DNA from: Aureococcus anophagefferens
Taxonomy: Eukaryota; Sar; Pelagophyceae; Pelagomonadales; Pelagomonadaceae
DNA length: 64,000 nt
Reading direction: 5' to 3'
Assembly: GCF_000186865.1 (NCBI RefSeq)
Contig: NW_008705562.1
Coordinates: 1,539,372-1,603,371 of the forward strand
A program made the position numbers and the translations under genes. Below, in pieces: positions 7,599 through 17,968 of the stretch. The notes beneath the pieces were generated by a model. The model was not told the DNA's origin. It saw only the letters and a program-made list of their open reading frames with translations, and ran no database searches. The stretch's first letter is position 1. Each line of letters opens with the position of its first letter.

Positions 7599-9583
7599 TC
7601 ACGAGCCCTCGGGGGTCTTCTCCTCGTCGCCGTCGACGCGGACGACGGGCGACAGCGTCACGCCGCCGTGGCCCCGGTCGAGGGGCGCGTCCGCGAAGGT
7701 CACGGAGCGCCGGCCCATGCTCTCCGGGTCCGGCGAGTACCTCCGCGGGTCGTCGAGGGCGTAGGACCGCCTCCCCGGCGGCGGCGACGGGTCGTCGGCG
7801 GGCGCCGCGGCCGGCGCCGCGGGCGCCGCGGCCGGCGCCGCGCGCCCCGGCAGCAGGTGGTCGTGGACCGCGCGCAGGAGCGCGTCGTTCTGGCGGCGCA
7901 TGGCGTCGTGGTCCTCCTTGAGCTCGCGGATGATGTCGAGCATCTCGCGCTCGCGCTCCTGCGACTGCCGGACCTGGGCAGCAAAAGGGTGATTCAACGT
8001 CGCTTCAAGGTGAGTGTTCCGCGCGCGTCCGTTCTCGAAAAAGCATCCACGCTTCGAGACCGTTCCGAGAGATGATCGCTCGTCCAAAAATCAGCCGAAA
8101 CGAGTGGAAAACGGCCGAGATATGAGCCTTTGAAGTTGGGAATTTCGCACCCTTTTGCTGCCCTGTGCCGGACCCAGTCGTACATCGCGTTCGACTGCTT
8201 CTCGTACTGCGTCGGCCGCGCGCGGCCCTGGGACTGGGTGTGGAGCTCGAGCACGCGGCGGAAGCGCGCCAGCAGCTTCAGCGACACGCCGGAGTCGCCG
8301 TGCTGCGCGCTCTCCTTGAAGCCGTACGCGGAGCCCGTCTGCGCCTTGACGATGAGCAGGCTCATGTTGCGCATGAGCGTGTGCTTCTTGCCCGGCGACC
8401 CGCCGACGACCTTGGGGAAGACCTTGAGGGACCCCAACCGCTGCGTCGCGAGCTTGGCCCGCTCCTCGAGGGGCGGACGCTTCCTCCGGACCTCCCAGGG
8501 CACGTACGGCGCGTACCACGGCGGCTTCACGGCGTCGTCGCCCCAGGTCTTGGCCTGGACGAACTGGGTGATGACCTCGGCGGCCAAACCCCGCACGCGC
8601 TGGTGGTTCGCGTGCGAGTCGGCGTACTCGTAGACCTTCTCCTGCGACGACCCGAGCTGCATCTCGTCCGCGACGACGCCGATGAAGAGCGAGATGAAGA
8701 GCGTGAAGGAGAGCACGCAGATCGACGCCGTCAGGCGGCCCAGGTGCGTGATGGGCGCATAATCCCCATACCCGACGGACGTCATCGTCACGAAGACGAG
8801 CCAGAACGCGTTCGACCAGTCCGCGGACGACGTCTCGAGGTCGCCGTCGAGCGTCAGGCTCCGCTCCCAGAGCCGGATGTTGTAGGCGCCCCAGCACGTC
8901 GTCCAGAACAGGCCCAGGCCCAGGCTCATCATGGGGCTCCGCCGGATGATGCACTTGATGACGAACGAGTGGTTGATCGTCACGTGGTTCAGCGATCCCA
9001 CGGCCATGACGTTCTCGTCGTCGTAGTAGGACTGCTCGCAGATGACGCGCACGAGGATGTAGAGCCGCAGCACCAGCAGCGCGTTGAGGTTGTCGAGGGG
9101 GTAGTGGGCCTGGTGCTCGTCGTTGACGAAGCCGACCTCGAAGCGCCACCGCGCCGTCGGGGGCACGTGCGCGAGGTGGATCAACACCTCGCAGAAGAGC
9201 TGGAATTTCGTGGGCGGCCGCTCGACCTTGCAGCGCCGCTGGTAGCGGTAGCGCACGAGCACGACGACGGCCGAGATCAGGCTCACGAGGCTCACGAGGG
9301 CCTTGAACGCCTCCGTCCACCGCGTGCTCTCCCAGTCCGTGCCGTGCCAGCCGAGCTCGATGGACATGACGCTGCAGGCGACGGCGGCGGCGTCGAGCGC
9401 GAGGATGTAGCAGTTGATGTCCTGGACGACGTCCCGCGGCAGCTTCACGGGCTTGCCGTTGATGTACTTGACCATCTCCTTGTTGACGCGCCGCGCCGAC
9501 ACGGTCACGTCCGCGATCTTCATCGTCCCCGTGCGGTCCCCGGTGCTGCCCCCGTGGCCCCCGCCGCCCCGCCGCGCCGGCAT
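7599..9583 (-). CDS. SK-type (small-conductance Ca2+-activated) K+ channel
   Basis: Two exons (9583-8174 and 7973-7599) encode 594 residues; the exons total 1,785 nt, a multiple of three. The membrane region has six hydrophobic segments. The pore loop reads WLVFVTMTSVGYGDYAP, carrying the K+ selectivity filter SVGYGD, followed by the last helix. After the pore, a helical segment resembles the calmodulin-binding domain of SK/KCNN channels (FVQAKTWGDD, later ELHTQSQGRARPTQYEKQ). The C-terminus is a coiled coil (SQEREREMLDIIRELKED) and a proline-rich tail. The single intron is introner A. Splicing at its GT and AG joins MYDW to VRQSQERE, restoring the coiled coil. This should be a plasma- or endomembrane K+ channel coupled to Ca2+ signals. 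The SK assignment is good, less certain for calmodulin dependence. Confidence 0.82.
7974..8165 (-). mobile_element. Introner A (family 1), intron of the SK-type channel gene
   Basis: A 192-bp element flanked by the 8-bp duplication GTCCGGCA (gene sense; copies at 8166-8173 and 7966-7973). Gene-sense ends are CAGGGCAGCAAAAGG and CCTTTTGCTGCCCAG. The predicted intron is 7974-8173 (200 nt): GT from the duplication, AG from the element end, phase 0. Retention would introduce a stop inside the element. The core carries TTCGGCTGATTTTTGGACGA in gene sense. Confidence 0.93.
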
Positions 9584-10018
9584 GGTCCGGTTACCGGGGT
9601 GGTCCGCGGGCGGGCGCCTCGGCGCGCCGCCGGAGAGCGAGCGCGCGCGCGTCGAGGCCGGCGCGCCGCTAGTTCACGGGACGCCGCGCCATGGACGGCT
9701 CGATGTGTTCCAAGAGGGAGGTCGCACGCGAGGAAGCTGCAGCGCGCGCGGCTCCGCGGCGCCGGAGAGGTCCGGCTCCGGCTCAGCGCGAGGCCGACAT
9801 CTCTGAAGCTGCCCAGCGCTTCCTCAGAGGCGAGCCTCAACCCATATGGTTATATCAAGAGCGTGCAAACTACAACGTCTACCAATCGCGGTATCCACTG
9901 CGATTTTCGGTCGGGGCTGTGACATCATAATCGCAGTGGGCTTTTGGAAAGCTCGGAGTCCGGGCAGCGTCGACCGGTCTCGTGCCGCCGGTGCTGCGCA
10001 GTCGAAGCCCGGATCACA
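9584..10018. other. Divergent intergenic region, no gene supported
   Basis: 435 bp between the start of the K+ channel gene (minus) and the GT34-like gene (plus). A 79-codon ATG-initiated frame at 9691-9930 is present, but its composition gives no domain and I do not call it. The segment 9840-9930 is less GC-rich than its surroundings and may hold the bidirectional promoter; no TATA box is evident. Confidence 0.5.
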
Positions 10019-11248
10019 ATGGCCTCGACCTTCGTCAAGGTCGTCGACGACGGCTACGCGAAGCTGCCCGCCGAGGAGGCCTTCCCGCTCGTCAAGGAGA
10101 GCACGCCGCTGCTCCGGCGCGAGGGCCTGAGCTGCGCGCGGAGCGTCCTGTCGCGCGGCTTCGGCCTCGGCGTCCTCGTGACGACCGTCGTGCTCCTCTG
10201 CACGCCGCTCGTCAACGTGCGCCACGGCGGCCACGGCGGCCACCACCAGGGCGGCGACCGGCGCAAGTACTGCGTCGCGCACGCCGCGTACGGCATGTAC
10301 GTGCCCGTGGCCGAGATCTCGCGCAAGAGCAAGGAGGCCTACGCGGCGAAGAACGGCTACCGCTTCGTCGAACTTCTGGGCCACAAGAAGGAGGACTTCG
10401 TCGCGACGCACTGCCCGGAGCTCGTGTCGCAGATGGTCAACGACTACTCGTGGACGACGCCCGTCAAGGTCTGCGGCATGTGGGCCGTTTTGCGGGATTC
10501 CTGCGACTACGTGCTCTGGACGGACGCCGACGCCGTCATCGTCGACGCCGAGGTGTCCATCGAGCGGCTCATGGGGCTCGAAAAGTCGCCGTACTCGCGC
10601 GAGCTGCGGAGAGACGCGGGCGCGGTGCTGCCGGCCGTCTACCCCGAGGAGACGCAGGACATCCTGCTCTTCCTCAACCGGGAGTGCCCGGGCTACAACC
10701 ACACGATGGCCCCCGGCGACTGCGGGCGGCCGCGCGACTTCGCGAACTGCGTCAACATGGGGAGCCTCGTGCTCAAGAGCGGCGCCTTCGCGGAGACGTT
10801 CCTCCGCCAGCAGCTCACGATGGCCATCTTCAACAACGACTTCCTGACGCAGAGCCCCTGCTCGACGGTGGACTTCGACTCCGGCATCGAGGACTGGGAC
10901 CAGTGCAACTTCCCGCACAAGACGGAGCAGTGCACGCTCGAGTGCCTCTACCGCGTCCAGCCGACGTACTTCAACAGCACGATCTGCAAGAAGGCGACGG
11001 CCGCCGAGGACTACCTCACGGGCGTGTTGCTCGAGGACCGGTTCCAGCAGCAGGTCTACGGCGGCAACACGACGGGCAACACGACGAAGCTCATGGACCG
11101 CTTCAAGGAGAGCGAGCTGATGCCGTCCTACGACGGGTCCCTCGTCTTCAACTGCATGGGCGGCAAGCACGACGCCAAGCTCACCTGCGTCCGCCAGGCG
11201 ACGATGCACTACTGGCCCGAGGTCGCCGACGCGGTCGCGGCGCTCTAG
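10019..11248 (+). CDS. GT34-like (GMA12/MNN10-type) glycosyltransferase
   Basis: A 409-residue type II membrane protein. A cytosolic N-terminus is followed by one hydrophobic helix (about residues 49-64, GLGVLVTTVVLLCTPL) and a short His/Gly stem. The luminal domain opens with YCVAHAAYGMYVPVAEISR and continues with KEAYAAKNGYRFVELLGH. It contains the metal-binding DxD in YVLWTDADAVIVD, the pattern of alpha-galactosyl/mannosyltransferases of the GMA12/MNN10 family. NMGSLVLKSG and a C-terminal VFNCMGG...HYWPE also fit that fold. Several N-x-T/S sequons are present (NTTGNTT). The start is the ATG at 10019; only a TTG lies upstream in frame. The gene is convergent with XRN, with 8 bp between the stops. 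Donor and product unknown; probably Golgi surface-glycan synthesis. Confidence 0.8.
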   Translation: MASTFVKVVDDGYAKLPAEEAFPLVKESTPLLRREGLSCARSVLSRGFGLGVLVTTVVLLCTPLVNVRHGGHGGHHQGGDRRKYCVAHAAYGMYVPVAEISRKSKEAYAAKNGYRFVELLGHKKEDFVATHCPELVSQMVNDYSWTTPVKVCGMWAVLRDSCDYVLWTDADAVIVDAEVSIERLMGLEKSPYSRELRRDAGAVLPAVYPEETQDILLFLNRECPGYNHTMAPGDCGRPRDFANCVNMGSLVLKSGAFAETFLRQQLTMAIFNNDFLTQSPCSTVDFDSGIEDWDQCNFPHKTEQCTLECLYRVQPTYFNSTICKKATAAEDYLTGVLLEDRFQQQVYGGNTTGNTTKLMDRFKESELMPSYDGSLVFNCMGGKHDAKLTCVRQATMHYWPEVADAVAAL

Positions 11249-11256
11249 GCTAAGCC

Positions 11257-14200
11257 CTAGCTCATGTCCTTACGCTTCCGCGAGAGCGCGGCCTTGAGCG
11301 AGTCACGCAGGCTCGCGGCCGCGTCCGAGTTCGCCGCCGTCGACGCGGGCGGCGGCGGCCGCGAGAACGCGTGCGGCGGCGCGTCCGCGCGGAGGCCGCC
11401 GTTCGGCGGCCGCGAGAACGAGTGGGGCGGCGCATCCGCGCGGAGGCCGCCGCCGTTCGGCGGCCGCGAGAACGAGTGGGGCGGCGCCTGGCCGTACGCG
11501 GGCGCGTCCGCGCGGAGGCCGCCGTTCGGCGGCCGCGAGAAGGCGTGCTGGTAGGGCTGCTGCGGCGGCGCGTAGCCCTGGGGCGGCCCGTTCCACTGCT
11601 GGCCGTAGGGCTGCTGCTGCCGGTGGCCGTTCCACTGCTGCTGCTGGCCGTAGGGCTGGCCCGGGAACTGGTGCTGGCCCTGGAACTGGCCCTGCGGCGG
11701 GAACTGGCCCTGGGGCGGGTACTGGCCCTGCGGCGGGAACGGCGGCCGGCCGCCGAACTGGTGGGGCCGCAGCAGCGGGTGCGGCGCGGCGCCGAAGTCG
11801 CGCGGCGGGCGCGGCGCGCCGCGCGGCGCGGCCGCCATGGCCGCGTGGCGCTGGTCCTGGCCCGCGTGGTAGCGGATCATGCGGCCCGCGGACTGGAGGT
11901 CCGCGAGGCGCATGCGCGGGTGCTTGCGCGCCTCGCCCGTGTCGCGCATCTTGCCCGCGGCCTCGCCCGGCTTCCAGACGGCGTCGCGCTCGCGGCCCTC
12001 GCAGCCCGTGAGGCCGCCCTCGGACGTGTCCGGCGACGGCCCCACGGGGCGGCAGAGGTGGGGCGCCAGGTCCGCCGGCTCCGGGAAGGCGAGGTAGGGC
12101 GGCTCGTCCGGGAGCTTGGACAGGTTCAGGAAGGCCACGGGGAAGGGCGGTCGGGCGTGGCCCGCGCCGGCGGCGGCGAGGCCGAGCCGCGTCGTGTTCC
12201 GCGCGCGCTCCCCGTCGTCGAAGGTCGCCGCGACGGCGTCGATGACCGTCGTGAGCTTGCGCTCGTCGAGGAAGGGCAGCAGCGCGACCCACTCCCACTG
12301 GTGCTTGCGGCCGTTGGGGTCCATCTTGATCTTCGTCGGGAACATCAGTTCCAGGCCGCGCTTGCCCACGAGCCCGCGCGCGGTCGCCGCGGCCGCGCGC
12401 ACGTCGTCGGACGCGTGCTCCACGTCCAGACCCATGACCAGCCGGCACGCCTCCGGCAGGCAGTGGGCCGAGCCCGGCGGGATCACGGCCAACAGCTGCG
12501 CGAGGGGCTTGAAGGGCTCGCCCGCGGCCTTCTTGTCCCAGAACGGCGGGCAGAGCGGCGCGTAGGCCGCCAGGTCGCAGGCGAAGGGCGCGTAGTGGCG
12601 CTCGTAGTAGTAGACCCAGGACGCGCAGCCGCTGTAGTAGTAGGAGAGCACCCACTGCAGACCGCGCCAGTATTCCCGACACACCTCCTTGACGGCGCGG
12701 TCGTCGGCGTCGAGCTTCACCTTGTAGTAGCGCTCGCGCCAGCCCGGCCCCTCGCCGAGGCCCACGGCGTCGTTCTCGTGCGACCCGTGCTTCTGCGTCA
12801 TCTCCGCCGCGAGGCGCCGCTTCACCTCCTCCATGAACTTGTCCGCGACGGCCGCGTCCGATTCGCCCGCGTCCGCCGCGCCGGCCGCGCCGCCGCGCGG
12901 GAACCGCGCCTGCACGAAGGCCGGGCCCTTGGCGCAGCGGATGCGCCGGTCGGCGCCGTCGCCCTCGGAGTTGTGGGTCATGCCAAAGTCCTCCGCGATG
13001 GCGTGGACCTGCTTGCGGTCCCGCGACGACAGCGTCGCTTCCAACAACAAATCCGACGCGTCGGACCGCGCGAAGTCCAATAGCCGGTCCCGCAGCCGCT
13101 CGTCGGCGCGCTCCGCGGGCACGTGGTCGCCGTGCTTGAACTCGCAGGCGTCGCCGAACTTGCAGTGGCCGCGGCGCGTGAACTCCGCGCACTGCGTGTC
13201 CCGCTTCGGCAGGAGCTCGCGCTTCTTCCGCTTCGCGCGGCGCTCGAAGATGGGCGCCTCGACCTCCGCGAGGGCCGTCAGGTACTGGGCGGCCTTGGAC
13301 GGGATGATCGTGCCGCCGTTGGTCAATAAGGCATCCCCCAGCTTCGCGCAGTCGCCCTGGCGCCGCCGGTACAACTCCAAGATCACGTCGAGCGCGCCCT
13401 CGCGGATGTCGAACGACGGCAGGTGCGGCAGGAAGTCGTTGCCGCAGAAGAAGCAGAGGAACACGAAGTCGTCGATGACGCGCTCGACGTAGGTCGCGTA
13501 GTCCATGCCGCCCTCGCGCGCCGCGGCCGCCGCGAGGGGCCCGCAGCCCTCGGCGAGCGACGCCTTGAGGTAGCCCCGGAGCACCCGGATCTGCACGAGG
13601 TGGAAGCCGTGGGGCGCCGCGTCCGGGAACTCGTCCTCGTCGGCCACGAGCGCCGCCGCCTCGTTCCCGAAGGCCGCCGCGGCCGCGTCGTCGCACTCCG
13701 GCGCCTCCCACTTCATCCGCTTCCGCAGGACGAGAAAGTTCTCCTCGTGCAGCGCGAGGCTCAGCATGATCAGGTCCGCGTCCTCGCCGACGATGCAGTG
13801 CTGCGTCGCCGGGTCGTAGCCCTCCTGCTGCCGCAGCGCGCGCACGTAGGAGATGATCTTGTGCTCGCCCTCGCCGGGCACCGTCGCGTCGCTGAGCAAA
13901 AACGAGATGTGTTTCCACCGCGGGTGGCTCCGCGCGCGCCGCGCGCAGTAGGCCCGCAGGAAGTCCGCGAGCTTGCGCATGAACTCCGTGCCCGGCGTGA
14001 TGACGTTGTGGTCCCACTTGGCCGCCTTCTTCTCCGGCGCGGGCTGGCCCGTCGCGGCGAGCTCGTCGCGGAGCGCGTCCTCCGCGGCCGCGGCCTCGGC
14101 GCGCTCCTGCGCGGCGACGTAGCGCCGCGTGCGCTGCTGGTTCATCTTCGCCCGCGGCGCCACGCCGTCGAGGGCGAAGTACACGAAGGCCGTCGGCCGC

Positions 14201-14469
14201 ATGAGCTCCATGAGCCGGTCGAGGTGCGCCTCGATTCTCCGCAGCATCTCCTCCTCGGACTTGGGCTGCGGCTGGCCGTCCTCGGGGTGGCAGCAGGGGT
14301 GCACGATGCCGTTGAGATCGAGATAGAGGTGGTCGCAGCGCTGTACCGGTTGGCGCCCCTCGGCCGCCGCGTTGGCGTAGGCGCGGTCCAGGGACTCGCC
14401 CTCCATGACCTCGTGCATCATCGTCGGGTAGCGCTCCCGGAGCCACTGGAAGAAGGCGGGGACGCCCAT
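11257..14469 (-). CDS. XRN2: XRN family 5'-3' exoribonuclease (XRN2/RAT1-like)
   Basis: A 1,070-residue uninterrupted frame beginning MGVPAFFQWLRERYP, the invariant XRN N-terminus. Catalytic acidic residues fall in YLDLNGIVHPCCHP, VYFALDGVAPRAKMNQQR, SDATVPGEGEHKI and CIVGEDADLIMLSLAL, all family landmarks. The second conserved region includes FLCFFCGNDFLPHLPSFDI and GLQWVLSYYYSGCASWVYY. Between the two blocks, at about residue 427, is a CCCH zinc finger (CAEFTRRGHCKFGDACEFKH), a position where XRN2 homologues often have a zinc-knuckle. The C-terminal ~200 residues are Gln/Gly/Pro-rich, with four copies of a motif like SFSRPPNGGLRADAP. Its role is to degrade 5'-monophosphate RNA; the nuclear paralogue acts in transcription termination and rRNA processing. 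The length and finger favour XRN2/RAT1 over XRN1. Confidence 0.93.
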   Translation of the reverse strand: MGVPAFFQWLRERYPTMMHEVMEGESLDRAYANAAAEGRQPVQRCDHLYLDLNGIVHPCCHPEDGQPQPKSEEEMLRRIEAHLDRLMELMRPTAFVYFALDGVAPRAKMNQQRTRRYVAAQERAEAAAAEDALRDELAATGQPAPEKKAAKWDHNVITPGTEFMRKLADFLRAYCARRARSHPRWKHISFLLSDATVPGEGEHKIISYVRALRQQEGYDPATQHCIVGEDADLIMLSLALHEENFLVLRKRMKWEAPECDDAAAAAFGNEAAALVADEDEFPDAAPHGFHLVQIRVLRGYLKASLAEGCGPLAAAAAREGGMDYATYVERVIDDFVFLCFFCGNDFLPHLPSFDIREGALDVILELYRRRQGDCAKLGDALLTNGGTIIPSKAAQYLTALAEVEAPIFERRAKRKKRELLPKRDTQCAEFTRRGHCKFGDACEFKHGDHVPAERADERLRDRLLDFARSDASDLLLEATLSSRDRKQVHAIAEDFGMTHNSEGDGADRRIRCAKGPAFVQARFPRGGAAGAADAGESDAAVADKFMEEVKRRLAAEMTQKHGSHENDAVGLGEGPGWRERYYKVKLDADDRAVKEVCREYWRGLQWVLSYYYSGCASWVYYYERHYAPFACDLAAYAPLCPPFWDKKAAGEPFKPLAQLLAVIPPGSAHCLPEACRLVMGLDVEHASDDVRAAAATARGLVGKRGLELMFPTKIKMDPNGRKHQWEWVALLPFLDERKLTTVIDAVAATFDDGERARNTTRLGLAAAGAGHARPPFPVAFLNLSKLPDEPPYLAFPEPADLAPHLCRPVGPSPDTSEGGLTGCEGRERDAVWKPGEAAGKMRDTGEARKHPRMRLADLQSAGRMIRYHAGQDQRHAAMAAAPRGAPRPPRDFGAAPHPLLRPHQFGGRPPFPPQGQYPPQGQFPPQGQFQGQHQFPGQPYGQQQQWNGHRQQQPYGQQWNGPPQGYAPPQQPYQHAFSRPPNGGLRADAPAYGQAPPHSFSRPPNGGGLRADAPPHSFSRPPNGGLRADAPPHAFSRPPPPASTAANSDAAASLRDSLKAALSRKRKDMS

Positions 14470-14711
14470 GGTGGGCTCGCGCTGCTCGCGGGCGCCTTTG
14501 TCCGGGTTTTGGTGCTTGCGTTGCTACTTGTGCGGCGCTTTATTGGTGCAAGGTCATCATCGCTCCATGCGCGCGCTGGAGATGCTGGAGAGAGCGGCAT
14601 CTCCGGCTTGGTCTCTCGCGAGCAAGGCCTGTGGCTGTCGTCGCCGGCCGTCGTCGGGCGCCCCGTGTGCAGGGGCCCTCGCGCGCCCTTGGCTGCGCCC
14701 GAGCGCCAGCG

Positions 14712-15947
14712 ATGTCCAATGAATTCTGGCTCCTGACGGTGCCCAACGAGGGCCGGACGCCGGAGCAGACCTTCGAGCGCCTGCGGCGCTACACGGACGA
14801 GTTCAGCAAGGGCTACCTCGTCCAGATCCCGTCGCTGACCGTGGGCACTCTCGACAGCCTCATGGCGCTGAGCGACGACATGGAGAAGGTCGACAACAGC
14901 ATCGAGGTCGCGGTGCGGAAGATCGAGCGCCAGTACGCGGAGATCTGCGGCGGCAGCGGGAGGACGCGCGAGCCGCTGCTCATCGACGCCGTGCCCGTGG
15001 AGCGCTACCTGCCGTCCTTCGTCTGGGAGCACGCCAAGTACCCGCACCGGCGCGCGCTGCCGGAGCTCGTGGGGTCGCTGCGGTCGTGCGTCGGCGCCAT
15101 CGAGGACGAGCTCAAGCACCTGACGATCACGTACGCGGAGAAGACGCAGAAGCTCGCGAGCCTGAACCGGGGCGCGGCGGCGACCAAGGGCGCCAAGGCG
15201 TCGCTGGCGCTGAGCCCGCTCGAGGACGTGCTCCGGCCCGAGCATCTGGAGGGCGTCGAATTCCTCGACACGGAGTATCTGGTGACCGTCGTCGTGGCGG
15301 TGCCCAAGCCCAAGGAGGCCCAGTTCCTCGAGACGTACGCGTCCATCGCGTCCGACGTCGTGATTTCGGACGGCGCGGCCTGCTCGCCGGCCGTGCCGGG
15401 GTCCGCGACGAAGCTCACGGGCGACGCCGAGGCGTGCCTCTACGCGGTGACGCTCCTCAAGGGCCGGCGCGCGCCGGGCAAGTTCGAGGGCGACGCCTGG
15501 GCGCCGGGCGCCTTCGTCGACTTCGTCCAGGCCTACGCGGCGGCGGCCAAGGCGCTCCAGTTCCAGCTCCGGCCGTTCTCCTACGACGCGGAGCGCGTCG
15601 CGCGGAACGAGTCCGAGCGCAAGGCGCTGGGCGCCGAGGTCGACCGCCTCCACGCGTCCATCGTGCGCTGGTGCAAGGCCCACTTCGCCGAGAGCTTCGT
15701 CGCCTGGATGCACCTCAAGGTCATCCGCGCGTTCGTCGAGTCCGTGCTCCGATACGGGCTGCCCGTGGACTTCGTCACCGCGCTCCTGCTGCCCCTGAAA
15801 TTCCGCGAGCCCCAGCTCCAGGCCGCCCTCGACAAGATGTTCAGCCACCTCACGCGCGACGACGCCCGCGGCCTCGTCGAGGACGACGAGAAGGTCGGCG
15901 AGTACTACCCCTACGTCATCCAGAAGTCCGCCGCGCTCCTCGCGTAG
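14712..15947 (+). CDS. ATP6V1C: V-type H+-ATPase subunit C
   Basis: A 411-residue protein of the usual length for subunit C (Vma5), the V1 stalk component that bridges the peripheral stalks and detaches during reversible disassembly of the pump. It begins MSNEFWLLTVPNEG, close to the canonical N-terminus. Other landmarks are NSIEVAVRKIERQYAEI, ERYLPSFVWEHAKYPHRR, and the C-terminal block VRWCKAHFAESFVAWMHLK and VIRAFVESVLRYGLPVDF. I use the ATG at 14712, since upstream in-frame residues have no family counterpart. The gene is divergent from XRN across 242 bp. It acidifies vacuoles and Golgi; confident assignment. Confidence 0.95.
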   Translation: MSNEFWLLTVPNEGRTPEQTFERLRRYTDEFSKGYLVQIPSLTVGTLDSLMALSDDMEKVDNSIEVAVRKIERQYAEICGGSGRTREPLLIDAVPVERYLPSFVWEHAKYPHRRALPELVGSLRSCVGAIEDELKHLTITYAEKTQKLASLNRGAAATKGAKASLALSPLEDVLRPEHLEGVEFLDTEYLVTVVVAVPKPKEAQFLETYASIASDVVISDGAACSPAVPGSATKLTGDAEACLYAVTLLKGRRAPGKFEGDAWAPGAFVDFVQAYAAAAKALQFQLRPFSYDAERVARNESERKALGAEVDRLHASIVRWCKAHFAESFVAWMHLKVIRAFVESVLRYGLPVDFVTALLLPLKFREPQLQAALDKMFSHLTRDDARGLVEDDEKVGEYYPYVIQKSAALLA

Positions 15948-16156
15948 CCGCCCCGCGCCGTCTTTGTCTCGCGTAACGCCGAGAGGACCGAATCGGGGGG
16001 TGTTGTGGTCCCGAGGGGGGGGCTGTCCATGCAACTTCGGGTCAAGGTCACAGCATCTTGAATCAAGCGCTCTCAGAGGCATGGAGGCTCGCGCCTTGAA
16101 AGGCCGCCGCTGAACGACCGCGCCGTTGAACGTCCGCGCCGCTGAAACCACACACC

Positions 16157-17909
16157 ATGGCGGGCCACGTGCTCGAGCGGAGCACGGTCAAGGACGTCGC
16201 GGACGTCATGATGGGCTACCCGTCGCGGACGTTTACCAAGGTCGGCGCGCGCTGGCGCGTGTCCTCCGCCGTCGAGCGGCGCGAGCTGCGCTGGGCGCGC
16301 TACGGCGCCGTGTCCGGCCGGCGCGCGCTCGACGCGCTCGCCGCGGGCGCGACGCGCGTCGACGCGGCGCGCGGCTTCGTCGCCGCCGTCGGGGCCGCGG
16401 CGGCCGCGCGGGGCCGCGGCGCGGCCGCGCGGTCGGGCGCGTCGCCCGGCGTCCTCGCCGGCGGCGGCGAGATGTGCGGCGCCTTCGCGGCCTATTGCGA
16501 CGCCTACGTGCGCGACGTCGAGGGCCTCGCGGCGGACTGGCGCGACAGGCCGGGCGCGACGCTCGTCGCCTTCGAGGCCGCGTGGGCGCCGACGCTGCGC
16601 CGCGGCGCCGCGGTCCGGGATCTGGTCCGGCGCGCCGCGCGCTACGACGGCGACGCGCTGGACCTCGACGCGACGGCGCCGCGGGCTTTAGAAGCGCTCC
16701 ACTACGCCGCGGCGGCCCGGGGCGTCGGCGGCGCGCCGGACGCGGCCGGCGCGTGCCGCGCGTTCCGCGACGTCGCGGAGCCCTACGTCCGCGCGGTCGA
16801 CGGCGCGCTCCGCGGCGGCGCGNNNNNNNNNNNNNNNNNNNNNNNNNNNNNNNNNNNNNNNNNNNNNNNNNNNNNNNNNNNNNNNNNNNNNNNNNNNNNN
16901 NNNNNNNNNNNNNNNNNNNNNNNNNNNNNNNNNNNNNNNNNNNNNNNNNNNNNNNNNNNNNNNNNNNNNNNNNNNNNNNNNNNNNNNNNNNNNNNNNNNN
17001 NNNNNNNNNNNNNNNNNNNNNNNNNNNNNNNNNNNNNNNNNNNNNNNNNNNNNNNNNNNNNNNNNNNNNNNNNNNNNNNNNNNNNNNNNNNNNNNNNNNN
17101 NNNNNNNNNNNNNNNNNNNNNNNNNNNNNNNNNNNNNNNNNNNNNNNNNNNNNNNNNNGCCGCGCGTGCTGCGCGCGTTCGACGCGGCCGCGCGCGCCTA
17201 CGACGGCGCGGACGCGCCGTTCGACGGCGCCGCCGCCGCGGCGCGGCTCTGCGCGCGCCACGACGCCACGTTCTCCGACCGCGACGGGGCCCGCGACGAC
17301 GGCGAAACGGCGCGGCGCGTCGGCGGCCACCTCGAGCGGGGCGACGAGGCGCCCGCCGTCGAGACCGCGGCGAACTTCGCGGCGGCCGCGCGGCGGTCCG
17401 CGGCGCGCGCGGCCGCGTTCCTCGCGGGCCGCCGCCAGAGCGGCGCCGCGCGGCGCTGCGCCGCGGGCCTCGCCGTCGACGTCCGCGCGGCCGCGGCGGC
17501 CCACGTCGCGCGCGCGCTCGAGAAGCACGTCGCGACGGACCTCGGCGCCGCGCGCCTCGACCTCCGCGCGGCGCTGAGCGGCGCCGTCGACGAGGACGAC
17601 GCGGCCGCGCGGCGCCGCGCCTACGTCTTCGACGAGGACCGGCCGAGCCTCGCGACGGCCGCGCTGCTCAACGAGCCGCTCCGCTCGGGCGTCGGCGCGC
17701 CCCTCGAGCGCGCGCTCGAGGACGCGGACCGCTTCTTCGACGGCGACGTCGCCGCGTTCCCGCCCTTCAAGGCCGCCGTGACGCGGGCCGTCGCGAACCT
17801 CGCCGCGGCCCTCGACTCGGACCCCCGGTCCCCGTCCCTCCGGGGCCTCCTCGCGGACCTCGACTGGGACGGCCGCTTCTTCGTCGAGGAGCCGCCGCGG
17901 CTAAGTTAG
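16157..17909 (+). CDS. Unrecognised Ala/Arg-rich helical protein interrupted by an assembly gap
   Basis: The first ~222 residues (from MAGHVLERSTVKDVADVMM) and the last ~250 residues flank a 336-N gap. The two parts lie in frames that differ by one, so the gap size is not exact or hides an intron. The N-terminal part is helical, with stretches such as GEMCGAFAAYCDAYVRDVEG, ALEALHYAAAARGVGG and FRDVAEPYVRAVDGAL. This arrangement is faintly reminiscent of the N-terminal domain of gamma-tubulin complex proteins, but I cannot establish it. The C-terminal part is all helical with no motif I know. Composition is extreme (mostly Ala, Arg, Asp), reflecting the GC-rich codon use. It ends in the TAG at 17907. 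Function left open. Confidence 0.5.
16823..17158. other. Assembly gap (336 N)
   Basis: A run of 336 undetermined bases inside a coding region. The reading frame before and after differs, so the printed length should not be trusted. Confidence 0.99.
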
Positions 17910-17968
17910 TCGAGCCCTGATACAAGTCGTGCGATGTGTTAGGCGGCCGCCGTGGGCGTGCGGCGTCC

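Noticed and set aside
6722..7921. Full 399-codon reading of the zinc-finger gene
   Set aside because: The last ~150 codons run antisense across the real second exon of the K+ channel gene and are Arg/Gly-rich. The frameshifted end at 7517 is more natural.
9691..9930. 79-codon ORF between the K+ channel and the GT34-like gene
   Set aside because: It has an ATG but no recognisable domain, and it lies in a divergent promoter region with changing base composition. Evidence is too weak to call a gene.
11303..14446. 1,047-codon open frame overlapping the XRN gene in another frame
   Set aside because: Its translation is Arg/Ala/Gly repeats and the XRN frame has all catalytic motifs. It is a compositional shadow.
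16157..17909. Firm assignment of the gapped Ala/Arg-rich gene to gamma-tubulin complex proteins
   Set aside because: Only a loose helical resemblance is seen. The diagnostic C-terminal Spc97/Spc98 sequence is absent and 336 bases are unknown.
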